Source: Micromonospora sp. RP3T
GTDB taxonomy: Bacteria > Actinomycetota > Actinomycetes > Mycobacteriales > Micromonosporaceae
DNA length: 64,000 nt
Direction: 5' to 3'
Assembly (NCBI RefSeq): GCF_003027925.1
Contig: NZ_PYPS01000009.1
Location: 121,551 to 185,550 of the forward strand
Part shown: positions 15,371 to 24,151 of the stretch, in pieces
How positions within the stretch are numbered: position 1 is the first letter of the stretch
How the letters are laid out: each line of letters starts with the position of its first letter
Program-made: the position numbers and the translations under genes
The notes under the pieces: generated by a model
The model's database searches: none
Told to the model about the DNA's origin: nothing
The model's input: only the letters and a program-made list of their open reading frames with translations

Positions 15371-15684
15371 GCACGCCACTGGCGCCAGTTGCTCGTAACG
15401 GAGAGTCACCAAGTGGACCGTTCCTGCAGCGTGGGGGTGGTCGGACACTGGCGGCGTGCAGTGCGTTGGAAGTAGTTGGACACCGGTGGCGCGCCTGCCC
15501 ACGAGTCAGATGCTCGGGGGGTCACTGCTCCAACTTGCCGTACCCCACCCTCGCCGCCGAGCGATTAGCCTCGCTGCTGCTCCGGCGTGCGGAGTCTTCG
15601 CCCCAACGCCCGATCCCGCCCGGCGGAGATGCGGGACTAACCTAGGTCCACTTGGCAGTACGACGGGGTGGGGACCGAAGCTAC

Positions 15685-17223
15685 GTGATCACCGGTGAAC
15701 TGAAGAGCAAGATCGACCGCGTCTGGGATGCCTTCTGGTCGGGTGGCATCTCGAACCCGTTGGAGGTAATCGAGCAGATCACCTACCTGCTCTTCATCAA
15801 ACGACTGGACGACCTGCACACCCGTGAGGAGAACAAGGCGAACCGGCTGGGCAAGCCGATGGACCGCCGGACCTTTCCCGAGGGCCGCGACGAGCAGGGG
15901 CGGAAGTACGACGACCTGCGCTGGTCGAACTTCAAGAGTGCCGCTCCGGCCGAGATGTTCGAGATCGTCGGCGAGCGGGTGTTCCCGTTCCTGCGGACGC
16001 TTGGTGGCGACGGGTCGACGTACTCGCACCACATGAAGGACGCCCGGTTCACCATCCCCAACCCGGCGCTGCTGTCCCGCGTGGTCGACATGCTCGACGA
16101 CATCGACATGGATCAGCGGGATACCAAGGGCGACCTCTACGAGTACATGCTCAGCAAGATTGCCACGGCTGGGCACAACGGACAGTTCCGCACCCCGCGG
16201 CACATTATTCAGCTCATGGTCGAGATGACCGCCCCAATGCCGTCGGACGAGATCTGCGACCCGGCCTGCGGGACCGCTGGCTTCCTGGTGCAAGCGGGAG
16301 AGTACGTCCGCCGCACCCACCCTGACACGCTCTTCGATGCGGGGCAGCGAAAGCACTTCCACGAGAGCATGTTCCACGGCTTCGACTTCGATGGCACGAT
16401 GCTGAGGATCGGCAGCATGAACATGCTGCTGCACGGTGTGGAAAATCCGGATATCCGCTACCGAGACTCCCTGGCCGAGAACGTCAGCAACGAGTCGGAG
16501 AAGTACTCACTGATTCTGGCCAACCCGCCCTTCGCCGGCAGCCTAGATTACGAGAGCACATCGAAGGACCTCCAGCGGGTTGTCAAGACGAAGAAAACTG
16601 AGCTGCTCTTCCTCGCCCTCTTCCTGCGGTTGCTCAAGCCAGGTGGTCGTGCAGCGGTCATCGTGCCGGACGGCGTCCTTTTCGGCGCGACCAAGGCCCA
16701 CAAGGAGTTGCGCCGGATGCTGGTCGAGGATCAGAAGCTCGACGCCGTTGTCAGGCTTCCCGGTGGCGCCTTCCGGCCCTACGCCGGAGTCTCTACCGCA
16801 ATCCTGCTTTTCACCAAGACCAACAGCGGCGGCACCGACAACGTCTGGTTCTACGAGGTAACCGCCGACGGCTGGAGCCTCGACGACAAGCGGTCCCCCT
16901 TGCTGCCGCCCGAGAAGCTTGGGCCGGTGCCGGACGTGGCCTTAGCCGAGGACGAGCACGCGAAGAACAACCTTCCGGATGCATTGGCGCGGTGGCTTCA
17001 GCGTGACAGCGACGAGTTGCAGCGGGCGCGGACCGAGCAGAGCTTCTGCGTACCGAAGGCCGACATCGTCGAGCAGGGCTACGACCTGAGCCTTAACTGC
17101 TACAAGGAGGTCGTGCACGAGCAGGTCGAGCACCGCTCGCCGCTGGCTATTCTGGCCAACCTGGAACGCTTGGAGTCCGAAATCCAGCAGCGCATGGCGG
17201 ACCTGAAGGCGATGCTCGGATGA
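15685..17223 (+). CDS. hsdM: type I restriction-modification system, DNA methyltransferase subunit
   Basis: A 512-residue N6-adenine methyltransferase subunit. It begins with the HsdM N-terminal helical domain (SKIDRVWDAFWSGGISNPLE). The SAM motif DPACGTAGF is at 192-200 and the catalytic NPPF at 280-283. The modification complex is two HsdM plus one HsdS, and it methylates adenines in a bipartite site; with HsdR it also restricts. GTG 15685 is chosen because it gives the conserved MITGELKSKID start, although the frame is open from 15652. The stop codon overlaps the hsdS start (ATGA), so translation is coupled. All motifs look intact. Confidence 0.95.
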   Translation: MITGELKSKIDRVWDAFWSGGISNPLEVIEQITYLLFIKRLDDLHTREENKANRLGKPMDRRTFPEGRDEQGRKYDDLRWSNFKSAAPAEMFEIVGERVFPFLRTLGGDGSTYSHHMKDARFTIPNPALLSRVVDMLDDIDMDQRDTKGDLYEYMLSKIATAGHNGQFRTPRHIIQLMVEMTAPMPSDEICDPACGTAGFLVQAGEYVRRTHPDTLFDAGQRKHFHESMFHGFDFDGTMLRIGSMNMLLHGVENPDIRYRDSLAENVSNESEKYSLILANPPFAGSLDYESTSKDLQRVVKTKKTELLFLALFLRLLKPGGRAAVIVPDGVLFGATKAHKELRRMLVEDQKLDAVVRLPGGAFRPYAGVSTAILLFTKTNSGGTDNVWFYEVTADGWSLDDKRSPLLPPEKLGPVPDVALAEDEHAKNNLPDALARWLQRDSDELQRARTEQSFCVPKADIVEQGYDLSLNCYKEVVHEQVEHRSPLAILANLERLESEIQQRMADLKAMLG

Positions 17224-18389
17224 GCGGCTGGACGTCGGCACCCCTCGGCGAGATCTGCGAGATTAACGTCGGTCGCACTCCATCTCGGAACCGCAGGGAC
17301 TACTGGGGCGAAGGGGCTCCTTGGCTGTCGATCGCTGACATGAACCAAGGGCGCAACCTGATTAGCACGAAAGAACAAATTACGCAGCTGGCAGTTGCGG
17401 AGGCAACTGGTCGTCCCGCCGAACCAGGGACAGTCCTGCTCAGCTTCAAGCTGAGCATCGGGAAGGTAGGCATAGCTGGCGTACCGCTATTTACGAATGA
17501 GGCAATTGCCGCACTACCTATCCGGCAACCTGATCGAATTCTCCCGGAATTCTTGTACTGGGCCCTCCGCGCGCTCGACCTGACGAGCAACTCGAGCCGG
17601 GCGGCGATGGGAGAAACCCTGAACAAGGCGAAACTCCGACTCGTGCAGGTCCCGCTGCCGCCCCTGAATGACCAGCGGAGAATTGTGGAGGTGATGGACC
17701 GGGCGGACGAGTTGCGCGCCAAGCGCCGCGAAGCCCTCGCCCACCTCGACGAGCTCGCCCAGTCGATCTTCCTCGACATGTTCGGCGACCCGGCCACGAA
17801 CGGGCGCGGGTGGGTCACGTCAACCGTAGGGGCAGTGGCTGAGCAGGTGACGGATGGCGAACACCAAACACCCAAGCGCTCGGATAGCGGAATCAAGTTG
17901 TTGTCTGCGCGCAATGTGCGAGATGGGTGCCTGGAGTTCGGTAATGTCGATTACATCCAAGTCGATGAGTTTGAGCGAATCCGCAAGCGGTGTGAACCGA
18001 GGCGGGGCGATATATTGATTTCGTGCTCCGGCACGATCGGTCGGGTTGCGGCGGTCGACACCGATGAACCTTTCGCGCTCGTGCGGAGCGTTGCCTTGGT
18101 TCGACCGGTTAAGGAGTTGCTCCTTTCCAGGTTCCTTGAGGCTTATCTGCAGACGCCTGCCATGAAAGCTAGAATGCTGCGCAGCGCAAAGGCGTCGAGT
18201 CAGGCGAACCTCTTCCAGGGGCCCATTCGGGCGCTCCCTGTCTTCCTTCCACCTCTCGAGTTGCAGCAGGAGTTCCAGGCACGAACTTCGGCAATCGCCG
18301 AGATCAAGGCGGCCCATCACGCAGGGCTCACCGAACTGGATGGGCTGTTCGAGTCGTTACAAGATCGGGCCTTCCGGGGGTTGCTCTGA
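17220..18389 (+). CDS. hsdS: type I restriction-modification system, specificity subunit
   Basis: A 389-residue specificity subunit with two target-recognition domains. TRD1 spans about 5-150. The central spacer helix is RRIVEVMDRADELRAKRREA followed by LAQSIFLDMFGDP. TRD2 spans about 190-360, starting after the tryptophan of GRGWVTSTVGAVAEQVTDG. A C-terminal helix repeats the pattern (LELQQEFQARTSAIAEIKAA). Each TRD reads one half of the bipartite target. The DNA coding for the TRDs, especially 17880-18180, has more A and T than its surroundings, as expected for frequently exchanged domains. The ATGA overlap couples it to hsdM. Target sequence cannot be predicted by eye. Confidence 0.95.
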   Translation: MSGWTSAPLGEICEINVGRTPSRNRRDYWGEGAPWLSIADMNQGRNLISTKEQITQLAVAEATGRPAEPGTVLLSFKLSIGKVGIAGVPLFTNEAIAALPIRQPDRILPEFLYWALRALDLTSNSSRAAMGETLNKAKLRLVQVPLPPLNDQRRIVEVMDRADELRAKRREALAHLDELAQSIFLDMFGDPATNGRGWVTSTVGAVAEQVTDGEHQTPKRSDSGIKLLSARNVRDGCLEFGNVDYIQVDEFERIRKRCEPRRGDILISCSGTIGRVAAVDTDEPFALVRSVALVRPVKELLLSRFLEAYLQTPAMKARMLRSAKASSQANLFQGPIRALPVFLPPLELQQEFQARTSAIAEIKAAHHAGLTELDGLFESLQDRAFRGLL

Positions 18390-18433
18390 CGTGAGAAGAT
18401 CGAGGGCTGTCGACTGTGGGGGTTGGCGCTCCG

Positions 18434-21400
18434 ATGAGCAACTTCGCGTTCCTGCGGGCTGAGTGGCCCGTACTGTTTGACGAGGCTCTGCGGGCTGAGC
18501 GGCTGGCTGTCGCCGACCCGCGAGCCTCGTGCTTCTACGCCCGGCGCACGCTCGAACTCGCCCTGGCGTGGCTTTTCGAGGCTGACAGCACGCTCACCAA
18601 GCCGTACAAGGACGACCTATCGGCGATGATCCACGAGCCGTCGCTGCGCAACCTGGTGGGCAACGGCCTGCAGGCGAAGATGAACATCATCCGCAAGCAG
18701 GGCAACACTGCCGTCCACAAGAGCACGCCGGTGACGCCGAAGGAGGCGGTGCCGGTCGTCCGCGAGTTGTTCCACGTCATGTACTGGATCGGCCGGCACT
18801 ACACCCGCGACCAGGCCAAGGTCCCGGCCAGCGCGCTGGCCTTCAACCCGGACCTGATCCCGCGGCCGGTCCCCTCGCAGGTTCGGCAGCAGACGCAGGC
18901 TGAGCTGAAGGCGCTGGCTGACAAGCTCGCCGCCCAGGACGCGGCGCTGGCGGCGGAGCGGGAGAAGTCGGCCACCCTCGACGCTGAGTTGGCGAAGCTG
19001 CGCGCCGAGATCGCCGCCGCGAAGGCCGCGAACGAGGCGCGCCCGGATGACCACGACTACGACGAGGCGCAGACCCGAGACCTCTACATCGACCTCATGC
19101 TGCGGGAGGCCGGCTGGCCGCTCGACCGCCCGGAGGACCGCGAGTTCAAAGTCACCGGCATGCCCAACGCCACGGGCACCGGGTACGTCGACTACGTCCT
19201 GTGGGGTGACGACGGCAAGCCGCTCGCGGTGGTCGAGGCCAAGCGCACCCGCCGCGACGCCACCGTCGGCCAGCAGCAGGCCAAGCTGTACGCCCACTGC
19301 CTGGAGCAGCGGTACGGCCAGCGCCCGGTCATCTTCTACACCAACGGCTACGAGACCTGGCTCTGGGACGACACCGCCTACCCTCCGCGCCCGGTCCAAG
19401 GCTTCTACACCAAGGAGGAACTCCAGCTCCTGATCCGTCGCCGCGACACCCGCAAGCCACTCGCTGACGTGGCCATCAAGCAGGAGATCGTCGAGCGGTA
19501 CTACCAGCACCGGGCGATCCGAGCCATCGGCGAGGCGTTCGAGACGCAGCGGCAGCGCCAAGCGCTCGTCGTGATGGCCACCGGCGCTGGCAAGACCCGC
19601 ACCGTGATCGCCCTGGTCGACCTGCTGATGCGGGCCAACTGGGTCAAGCGGGTGCTGTTCCTCGCCGACCGCAACGCGCTGGTCAGTCAGGCGGTCAACG
19701 CGTTCAAGGCGCACCTGCCCGACGCGGCGACGGTCAACCTGGTCACCGAGAAGAACACTGAGGGCCGGGTGTACGTCTCGACGTACCCGACCATGATGGG
19801 CCTGATCAACGAGACCGCGAGCGGTGAGCGGCGCTTCGGGCCCGGCTACTTCGACCTGGTCATCATCGACGAGGCGCACCGCTCGGTCTACCAGAAGTAC
19901 CGGGCGATCTTCTCCTGGTTCGACAGCCTCCTGGTCGGGCTCACCGCGACCCCGCGCAACGAGATCGACCGCAACACCTACAGCCTGTTCAACCTCGAAG
20001 ACGGCGTACCCACCGACCACTACGACCTCGACGACGCGGTCAACGAGGGCTTCCTCGTCCCGCCGCGCGCGGTCTCCGTACCGCTGAAGTTCCAGCGCGA
20101 CGGCATCCGCTACGACGACCTCACCGAGGAGGAGAAGGACACCTGGGACGCCCTCGACTGGGGTGAGGACGGGCCGCCGGACAGCGTCGACCCGGACGCG
20201 GTCAACAAGTGGCTGTTCAACGCCGACACCGTGGACAAGGTGTTGGAGACGTTGATGACCCACGGCCACCACGTCGCGGGCGGCGACCGGATCGGCAAGA
20301 CGATCATCTTCGCCAAGAACAACGCCCACGCCGACTTCATCCAGAAGCGGTTCGACCTCGCGTACCCGATGCACCGAGGCCACCTCGCCCGGGTCATCAC
20401 CCACAAGACCGAGTACGCCCAGAGCCTCATCGACGACTTCTCGGAGAAGGAGAAGGACCCGCACATCGCGATCTCGGTGGACATGCTCGACACCGGCATC
20501 GACGTACCCGAGGTCGTCAACCTGGTCTTCTTCAAGATCGTGCGGTCGAAGTCGAAGTTCTGGCAGATGATCGGCCGCGGCACCCGGCTCTGCAAGGACC
20601 TCTACGGCCCCGGGCAGGACAAGCAGGACTTCTTCATCTTCGACTTCTGCCAGAACTTCGAGTACTTCAACCACAACCCGAAGGCGGCCGAGGGCACGCT
20701 CGGCGAGTCGCTGACCGAGCGGCTTTTCAAGGCCCAGCTCGAACTGATCTACCGCCTCGACCAGCGCCTCCCCTCCGACGCAAACGCGGAGGAAGAGGCC
20801 GACGGGACGCAGAGCGAAGCGGCGCTGCGCTGGGACCTCGCCCGCAACCTCCACCGCCGGGTGGAAAACATCCACCTCGACAACTTCGTCGTCCGCCCCA
20901 AGCGGCGCCTGGTGGAGTACTACGTCGACTTCGAGCACTGGCACCGGCTCACCCCTGAGGCCGTGGACGAGATCGGCGGAAACCTCGCCGGCCTGCCCAC
21001 CGCCGTGAAGGACGAGGACGAGGCGGCCAAGCGCTTCGACCTGCTGGTGCTGCGCCTGCAGCTCGGCCAGCTCGACGTGGAACCCGCCTACGACCGGCTA
21101 CGACGGCAGGTGCAGGACATCGCCTCGACGCTGCTGGAGCAGACCAGCATCCCGGCGGTCCGGGAGCAGCAGCAGCTCCTCGACGAGGTAGCCGGCGACG
21201 AGTGGTGGCAGGACGTCACCCTGCCGATGCTGGAGCTGATGCGCCGCCGCCTCCGCGGACTGGTCAAGCTGATCGAGAGGTCCAAGCGGGCCATCGTCTA
21301 CACCGACTTCACCGACGAGCTGGGCGAGATCTCCGTCGTCACGCTGAACGACATCAAGATCGGTACGGACTTCGAGCGGTTCCGTGCGAAGGCCCGGGTG

Positions 21401-21850
21401 TACCTGCGCGCCCACGAAGACCACCTGGCGTTGCAGAAGCTGCGCCGCAACAAGCAGCTCTCCCCGACCGACCTCGATGAGCTGGAACGGATGCTGGCGG
21501 CCAGCGGCGGCGGCACCGAGAACATCGACGAGGCCCGCCGCTCGGCCCACGGGCTCGGCCTGTTCATCCGGTCGCTGGTGGGCCTCGATCGGGAGGCGGC
21601 CACCGAGGCGTTCGGCGAGTTCCTCGCCGGCCGCACATTGACCGCGAACCAGATCAACTTCGTCAACCTGATCATCACCCACCTCACCCAGAACGGCGTC
21701 ATGGAGCCCGCGCGGCTCTACGAATCCCCGTTCAGCGACATCGCCCCGCACGGGCCGGACTCGATCTTCCCGTCCGCCGACGTCGACCGCCTGATCACCA
21801 TCCTCAACTCCGTCCGAGACACCGCCACCCCCGCAGCCGAAGTGGCCTAG
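18434..21850 (+). CDS. hsdR: type I restriction enzyme, restriction/translocation subunit
   Basis: A 1138-residue motor-nuclease subunit. Residues about 15-125 form a DUF4145-like domain, followed by a coiled coil (about 150-200). The PD-(D/E)XK nuclease core is readable as Asp253 (YVDYVLWG) and VVEAK ending at Lys270. The SF2 helicase has Walker A MATGAGKT at 381-388 and DEAH at 479-482, then LVGLTATPR (motif III) and QMIGRGTRLCKDL (motif VI). It cuts unmodified DNA after ATP-driven translocation, together with HsdM and HsdS. ATG 18434 is preferred over the upstream in-frame start at 18416. It follows hsdS by 44 bp in the same operon. No disabling change is seen. Confidence 0.95.
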   Translation: MSNFAFLRAEWPVLFDEALRAERLAVADPRASCFYARRTLELALAWLFEADSTLTKPYKDDLSAMIHEPSLRNLVGNGLQAKMNIIRKQGNTAVHKSTPVTPKEAVPVVRELFHVMYWIGRHYTRDQAKVPASALAFNPDLIPRPVPSQVRQQTQAELKALADKLAAQDAALAAEREKSATLDAELAKLRAEIAAAKAANEARPDDHDYDEAQTRDLYIDLMLREAGWPLDRPEDREFKVTGMPNATGTGYVDYVLWGDDGKPLAVVEAKRTRRDATVGQQQAKLYAHCLEQRYGQRPVIFYTNGYETWLWDDTAYPPRPVQGFYTKEELQLLIRRRDTRKPLADVAIKQEIVERYYQHRAIRAIGEAFETQRQRQALVVMATGAGKTRTVIALVDLLMRANWVKRVLFLADRNALVSQAVNAFKAHLPDAATVNLVTEKNTEGRVYVSTYPTMMGLINETASGERRFGPGYFDLVIIDEAHRSVYQKYRAIFSWFDSLLVGLTATPRNEIDRNTYSLFNLEDGVPTDHYDLDDAVNEGFLVPPRAVSVPLKFQRDGIRYDDLTEEEKDTWDALDWGEDGPPDSVDPDAVNKWLFNADTVDKVLETLMTHGHHVAGGDRIGKTIIFAKNNAHADFIQKRFDLAYPMHRGHLARVITHKTEYAQSLIDDFSEKEKDPHIAISVDMLDTGIDVPEVVNLVFFKIVRSKSKFWQMIGRGTRLCKDLYGPGQDKQDFFIFDFCQNFEYFNHNPKAAEGTLGESLTERLFKAQLELIYRLDQRLPSDANAEEEADGTQSEAALRWDLARNLHRRVENIHLDNFVVRPKRRLVEYYVDFEHWHRLTPEAVDEIGGNLAGLPTAVKDEDEAAKRFDLLVLRLQLGQLDVEPAYDRLRRQVQDIASTLLEQTSIPAVREQQQLLDEVAGDEWWQDVTLPMLELMRRRLRGLVKLIERSKRAIVYTDFTDELGEISVVTLNDIKIGTDFERFRAKARVYLRAHEDHLALQKLRRNKQLSPTDLDELERMLAASGGGTENIDEARRSAHGLGLFIRSLVGLDREAATEAFGEFLAGRTLTANQINFVNLIITHLTQNGVMEPARLYESPFSDIAPHGPDSIFPSADVDRLITILNSVRDTATPAAEVA

Positions 21851-22071
21851 CCAGCCGAAGAGATGCCGCTGGTCCGAGGAAGCTCTCGGAGGATCAACGT
21901 GGCCCGCAAGCGGGGTGCCGGCCCGAACCCGGTCCTGCTGGCGACCTTTCGGCCGGCATCGGCCGGGTTGCCCAGCCACGCTGACGGCCGGCGGGGGTTT
22001 TGTCCTTCTCAGCGGTAGGCAGCTGCACAAGAATGAGACGTGAGTGGGCCGGAAGTTGTTCGGAGGTGGCC

Positions 22072-22386
22072 ATGAGCATGAGTGATGAAGAGGCGCTGCG
22101 GTTGGCGGACGAGCCGGTGACCGCCTGGACCAACGTCGAGGTGGTGTACGAGCGCCGCCCGGCGGTGTTTGTGTTCCCGGTGCGGCTCGGCCCCGCCGAT
22201 GGCATGTGGGTGGCCAAGGAGGCCGACCGCCGCGGCGTCAACCCGTCGGAGATGATCGAGTTCCTGGTGAGTCAGGCGCGCCGAGCGGCAGAAAGCTCGC
22301 CAACAGATCAAGGTGTGGGCGACGGACCTGGACCGCAGGAACCGTGCCCCCCGGGGGGCACCGTGGGGGACGGAACTGCGGTCTAG
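22072..22386 (+). CDS. small ribbon-helix-helix-like protein
   Basis: A 104-residue protein with a clear ribosome site (GGAGG, five bases before ATG 22072). The middle resembles an RHH/CopG DNA-binding unit: a short strand, then WVAKEADRRGVNPSEMIEFLVSQ, with the turn Gly and the N-cap pattern of that fold. The C-terminal 30 residues are low complexity and are encoded across the 18-bp palindrome at 22344-22361. Located between hsdR and the right att site, it could be an autoregulator or antitoxin-like control protein of the element. No toxin partner is visible. The assignment is by pattern only. Confidence 0.5.
   Translation: MSMSDEEALRLADEPVTAWTNVEVVYERRPAVFVFPVRLGPADGMWVAKEADRRGVNPSEMIEFLVSQARRAAESSPTDQGVGDGPGPQEPCPPGGTVGDGTAV
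22344..22361. repeat. 18-bp palindrome, right copy
   Basis: GTGCCCCCCGGGGGGCAC, identical to 15353-15370. It lies inside the 3' end of the RHH-like gene, 105 bp before attR. Confidence 0.7.
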
Positions 22387-22465
22387 CGTCACGTTCCGTC
22401 GACACTGCTACATACCGAATCCGGACATACCTACATAACTGCAGGTCACGCGCACTCTCTCCTGA

Positions 22466-22511
22466 TGACTACGGATCAGAAGGTTAGGGGTTCGAGTCCC
22501 TTCGGGCGCAC
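22466..22511. repeat. right attachment-site repeat (attR), partial tRNA-Arg copy
   Basis: Exact 46-bp copy of the 3' part of tRNA-Arg(ACG). It lacks the 5' half and so cannot form a tRNA. Confidence 0.9.
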
Positions 22512-22517
22512 TTCACG

Positions 22518-22559
22518 ATCAAGGCCGCGACCAGCGTAAACACCGGTTGCGGCCTTGAT
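22518..22559. terminator. displaced tRNA-Arg terminator
   Basis: A 15-bp stem with one G-T pair (ATCAAGGCCGCGACC with GGTTGCGGCCTTGAT) and a 12-base loop, directly after attR. It was probably the original terminator of the tRNA gene before insertion. Confidence 0.7.
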
Positions 22560-22577
22560 TCTTTCCCAGGATGTGCC

Positions 22578-22795
22578 GTGATTCCCCACGATGTGGGAGC
22601 GACCACCACCGTCCTGCGCAGCCTGGCCCGCCGCGTCCTGGCGCTCACCGACGAGGCCCGCGCCCTGCAACAGCAGATGAGCGCCACCATCACCGCCTGC
22701 GCACAGCTGCTCGAGCAGCACGGCGTCGGTTCCGACACCGCCGGGGCGCTGCTCATCACCGCCGGCGACAACCCCGACCGGCTGGCCAACCAGGT
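22578..22795 (+). pseudogene. IS110-family transposase remnant
   Basis: About 72 codons resembling the C-terminal domain of IS110-type transposases: LARRVLALTDEARALQQQ, then HGVGSDTAGALLITAGDNPD. Both the N-terminal catalytic domain and the remainder of the C-terminal domain are missing. Similarity stops near 22795. A segment at 22853-22866 (TTGACAACCATAGG) may be the element's terminus. Debris next to a recombination site. Confidence 0.7.
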
Positions 22796-22867
22796 TCCCC
22801 CTCATCACCGCAGCCCGGCCACCAGCGACAATGCCGAACCCGGCGATTTGACAACCATAGGGGCGTC

Positions 22868-23117
22868 ATCACGCTCCATCGCCAACTCGGCGTTCTCCCG
22901 CCGCAACCTGACCAGCTCGGCCCGCTCATCCTCGGACAGCCCACCCGCAGCGGGCTCACCCCGAGCTTCGCGGTCCTTCCTCACCCAGTTCGCGAGAGCC
23001 CCGTCGTTGATCCCCAGGTCACGCGCGACCTGGGCGATCGGCTTCCCGGTCTCGCGCACGATCCGCACCGCTCCTGCGCGGAACTCCGGATCGAACCGGC
23101 GTCTCGTTCTCAGCCAT
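22868..23117 (-). pseudogene. IS3-family transposase OrfA remnant
   Basis: Frame similar to IS3 OrfA helix-turn-helix proteins: [39 protein letters not shown] and the leucine-zipper [16 protein letters not shown]. The natural start (ATG 23117, MAENE) is out of frame with the body by one base, which fits a single-base loss near 23100. The C terminus breaks off after MERD and runs into unrelated sequence, so the OrfA end and OrfB are lost. Nonfunctional. Confidence 0.8.
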
Positions 23118-23496
23118 GAACCCCTATCTCTCAAGTCCTGGCCTCCACGCTACGAGGGGAACCGCAGCTCGGCTTCACCGCCGTCGATGCAGGTCGGCTC
23201 GTACCGGCTGACCGTGTTCTCCAGCCTTCCCAAGGGGACGTAGCCCTCGGGCACGCGTACAGACAGTCGCCCGCTGCTCCGACCGCGGCAACTCGCGAAC
23301 GCTTCGCTTCGCTGCGGAGTCCGCCAACCGCCGGGACGAGTTCCCGCCGCATAAGAACCAAAGCCCCACAAGCAAGTACCAAGTGGACAAGCAGGATGCC
23401 CACAAGTGTCACTGATGGAAGCACTTCGATCAGTGTGTCCCCTCGGATAGGCTTCCTTGCAGTTGGTAACAGATCCAAAACGGGGAGTGAATCTAC
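23118..23496. other. non-coding stretch upstream of the LmbU-like gene
   Basis: I see no convincing gene here. The region should contain the regulator's promoter; no clear -35/-10 pair or long inverted repeat stands out. Only a good ribosome site (GGGGAGTGA, 23482-23490) is evident at its end. Confidence 0.5.
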
Positions 23497-24108
23497 GTGG
23501 TTAGCGCCAGGAAAACGGCCATGGAACGGGGCAACGAAGGCACCGGAATCTTGACAACGCGGACAGGCCTGGTCATACCCTCCGACCTCGCCTTCGACGA
23601 CTGGGCCGACGCCGGCTTCCGGATCAGTCGGCTGGTCGACTCCTTCGCGTGGTGCCTCGGCGACTGGTTGATCTACGGGCAGGAACGCTACGAGCGCAGA
23701 TACGCCGAGACCGTGGAGCGGGTTGGCCTGGAATACCAGACGTTACGTAACTATGCCTGGATCGCCCGCAAGTTCCCCATCGGTCGCCGCCGTGAGGAGC
23801 TGAGCTTCCAGCACCACACGGAGGTGGCCGCGTTGCCGGAGCCCGAACAGGACCACTGGCTCGACCTGGCAGCCGAAAAGGGATGGTCGCGTAACCGACT
23901 GCGGATCCAGTTGCGCAATCACCGACGAGCCGCCCAGCGCGCTGACCGGAAGGCCGCCGAGTTGCCCCGGGTCCGGGTGTCGACGGACCGGATCGACACC
24001 TGGCAGAAGGCCGCCACCGAGTTGAACACCTCGTTGGACGCCTGGATCGTGCAAGCCCTCGATCGGGCCGCGGCGCAGGCCCTTGGCGCGACCGGCGGCC
24101 AGCGGTAG
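23497..24108 (+). CDS. LmbU-family cluster-situated transcriptional regulator
   Basis: A 203-residue protein of the LmbU/NovE/CloE/HmtD family, DNA-binding activators found in antibiotic gene clusters. Family landmarks are TRTGLVIPSDLAFDDWADAG, SFAWCLGDWLIYGQERY, YQTLRNYAWIARKFP, RREELSFQHHTEVAALP and KGWSRNRLRIQL. Residue 83 is encoded by TTA (23743-23745), a very rare codon in this GC range, so translation may depend on the bldA tRNA. GTG 23497 follows GGGGAGTGA; ATG 23521 is an alternative. It marks the left end of the biosynthetic cluster. LmbU is reported to bind a CGCCGGCG core; matching extended palindromes occur at 25476-25491 and 31233-31248. Confidence 0.85.
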   Translation: MVSARKTAMERGNEGTGILTTRTGLVIPSDLAFDDWADAGFRISRLVDSFAWCLGDWLIYGQERYERRYAETVERVGLEYQTLRNYAWIARKFPIGRRREELSFQHHTEVAALPEPEQDHWLDLAAEKGWSRNRLRIQLRNHRRAAQRADRKAAELPRVRVSTDRIDTWQKAATELNTSLDAWIVQALDRAAAQALGATGGQR

Positions 24109-24151
24109 CACCCATGAAGGGCGTCGACGGCGTGGCGGGGTGAGACAGGGC

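Larger units (their letters stand above)
15299..15684. other. left-end non-coding region of the element
   Basis: No gene is supportable in these 385 bp. They contain the terminator at 15314-15349, the 18-bp palindrome at 15353-15370, and a 17-bp imperfect direct repeat, GTCGGACACTGGCGGCG at 15440-15456 and GTTGGACACCGGTGGCG at 15475-15491 (three mismatches). Such short repeats next to an att site could be recombinase arm sites. The hsdM promoter should lie in the right half. Confidence 0.5.
15254..22511. mobile_element. tRNA-Arg-integrated element carrying a type I R-M system
   Basis: A 7.2 kb segment bounded by identical 46-bp repeats, the left one being the anticodon-to-3'-end part of tRNA-Arg. 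This is the usual footprint of tyrosine-recombinase integration into a tRNA. The cargo is hsdM, hsdS, hsdR and a small RHH-like gene. A terminator and an 18-bp palindrome lie just inside the left end, and the same palindrome recurs near the right end. No integrase, excisionase or replication gene is visible, so the element is either decayed or mobilised in trans. The hsdS reading frame has visibly lower GC stretches than the surrounding chromosome. Confidence 0.75.

Noticed and set aside
18617..20944. 775-codon minus-strand frame inside hsdR
   Set aside because: Opposite-strand shadow of hsdR with no recognisable motif.
15254..22511. CRISPR array or phage origin for the island
   Set aside because: No spaced repeats and no phage structural, portal or terminase genes; only the att repeats and R-M genes are present.
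23131..23478. 115-codon minus-strand frame with a hydrophobic segment
   Set aside because: No ribosome site, no family resemblance, and the hydrophobic part is short; treated as non-coding.
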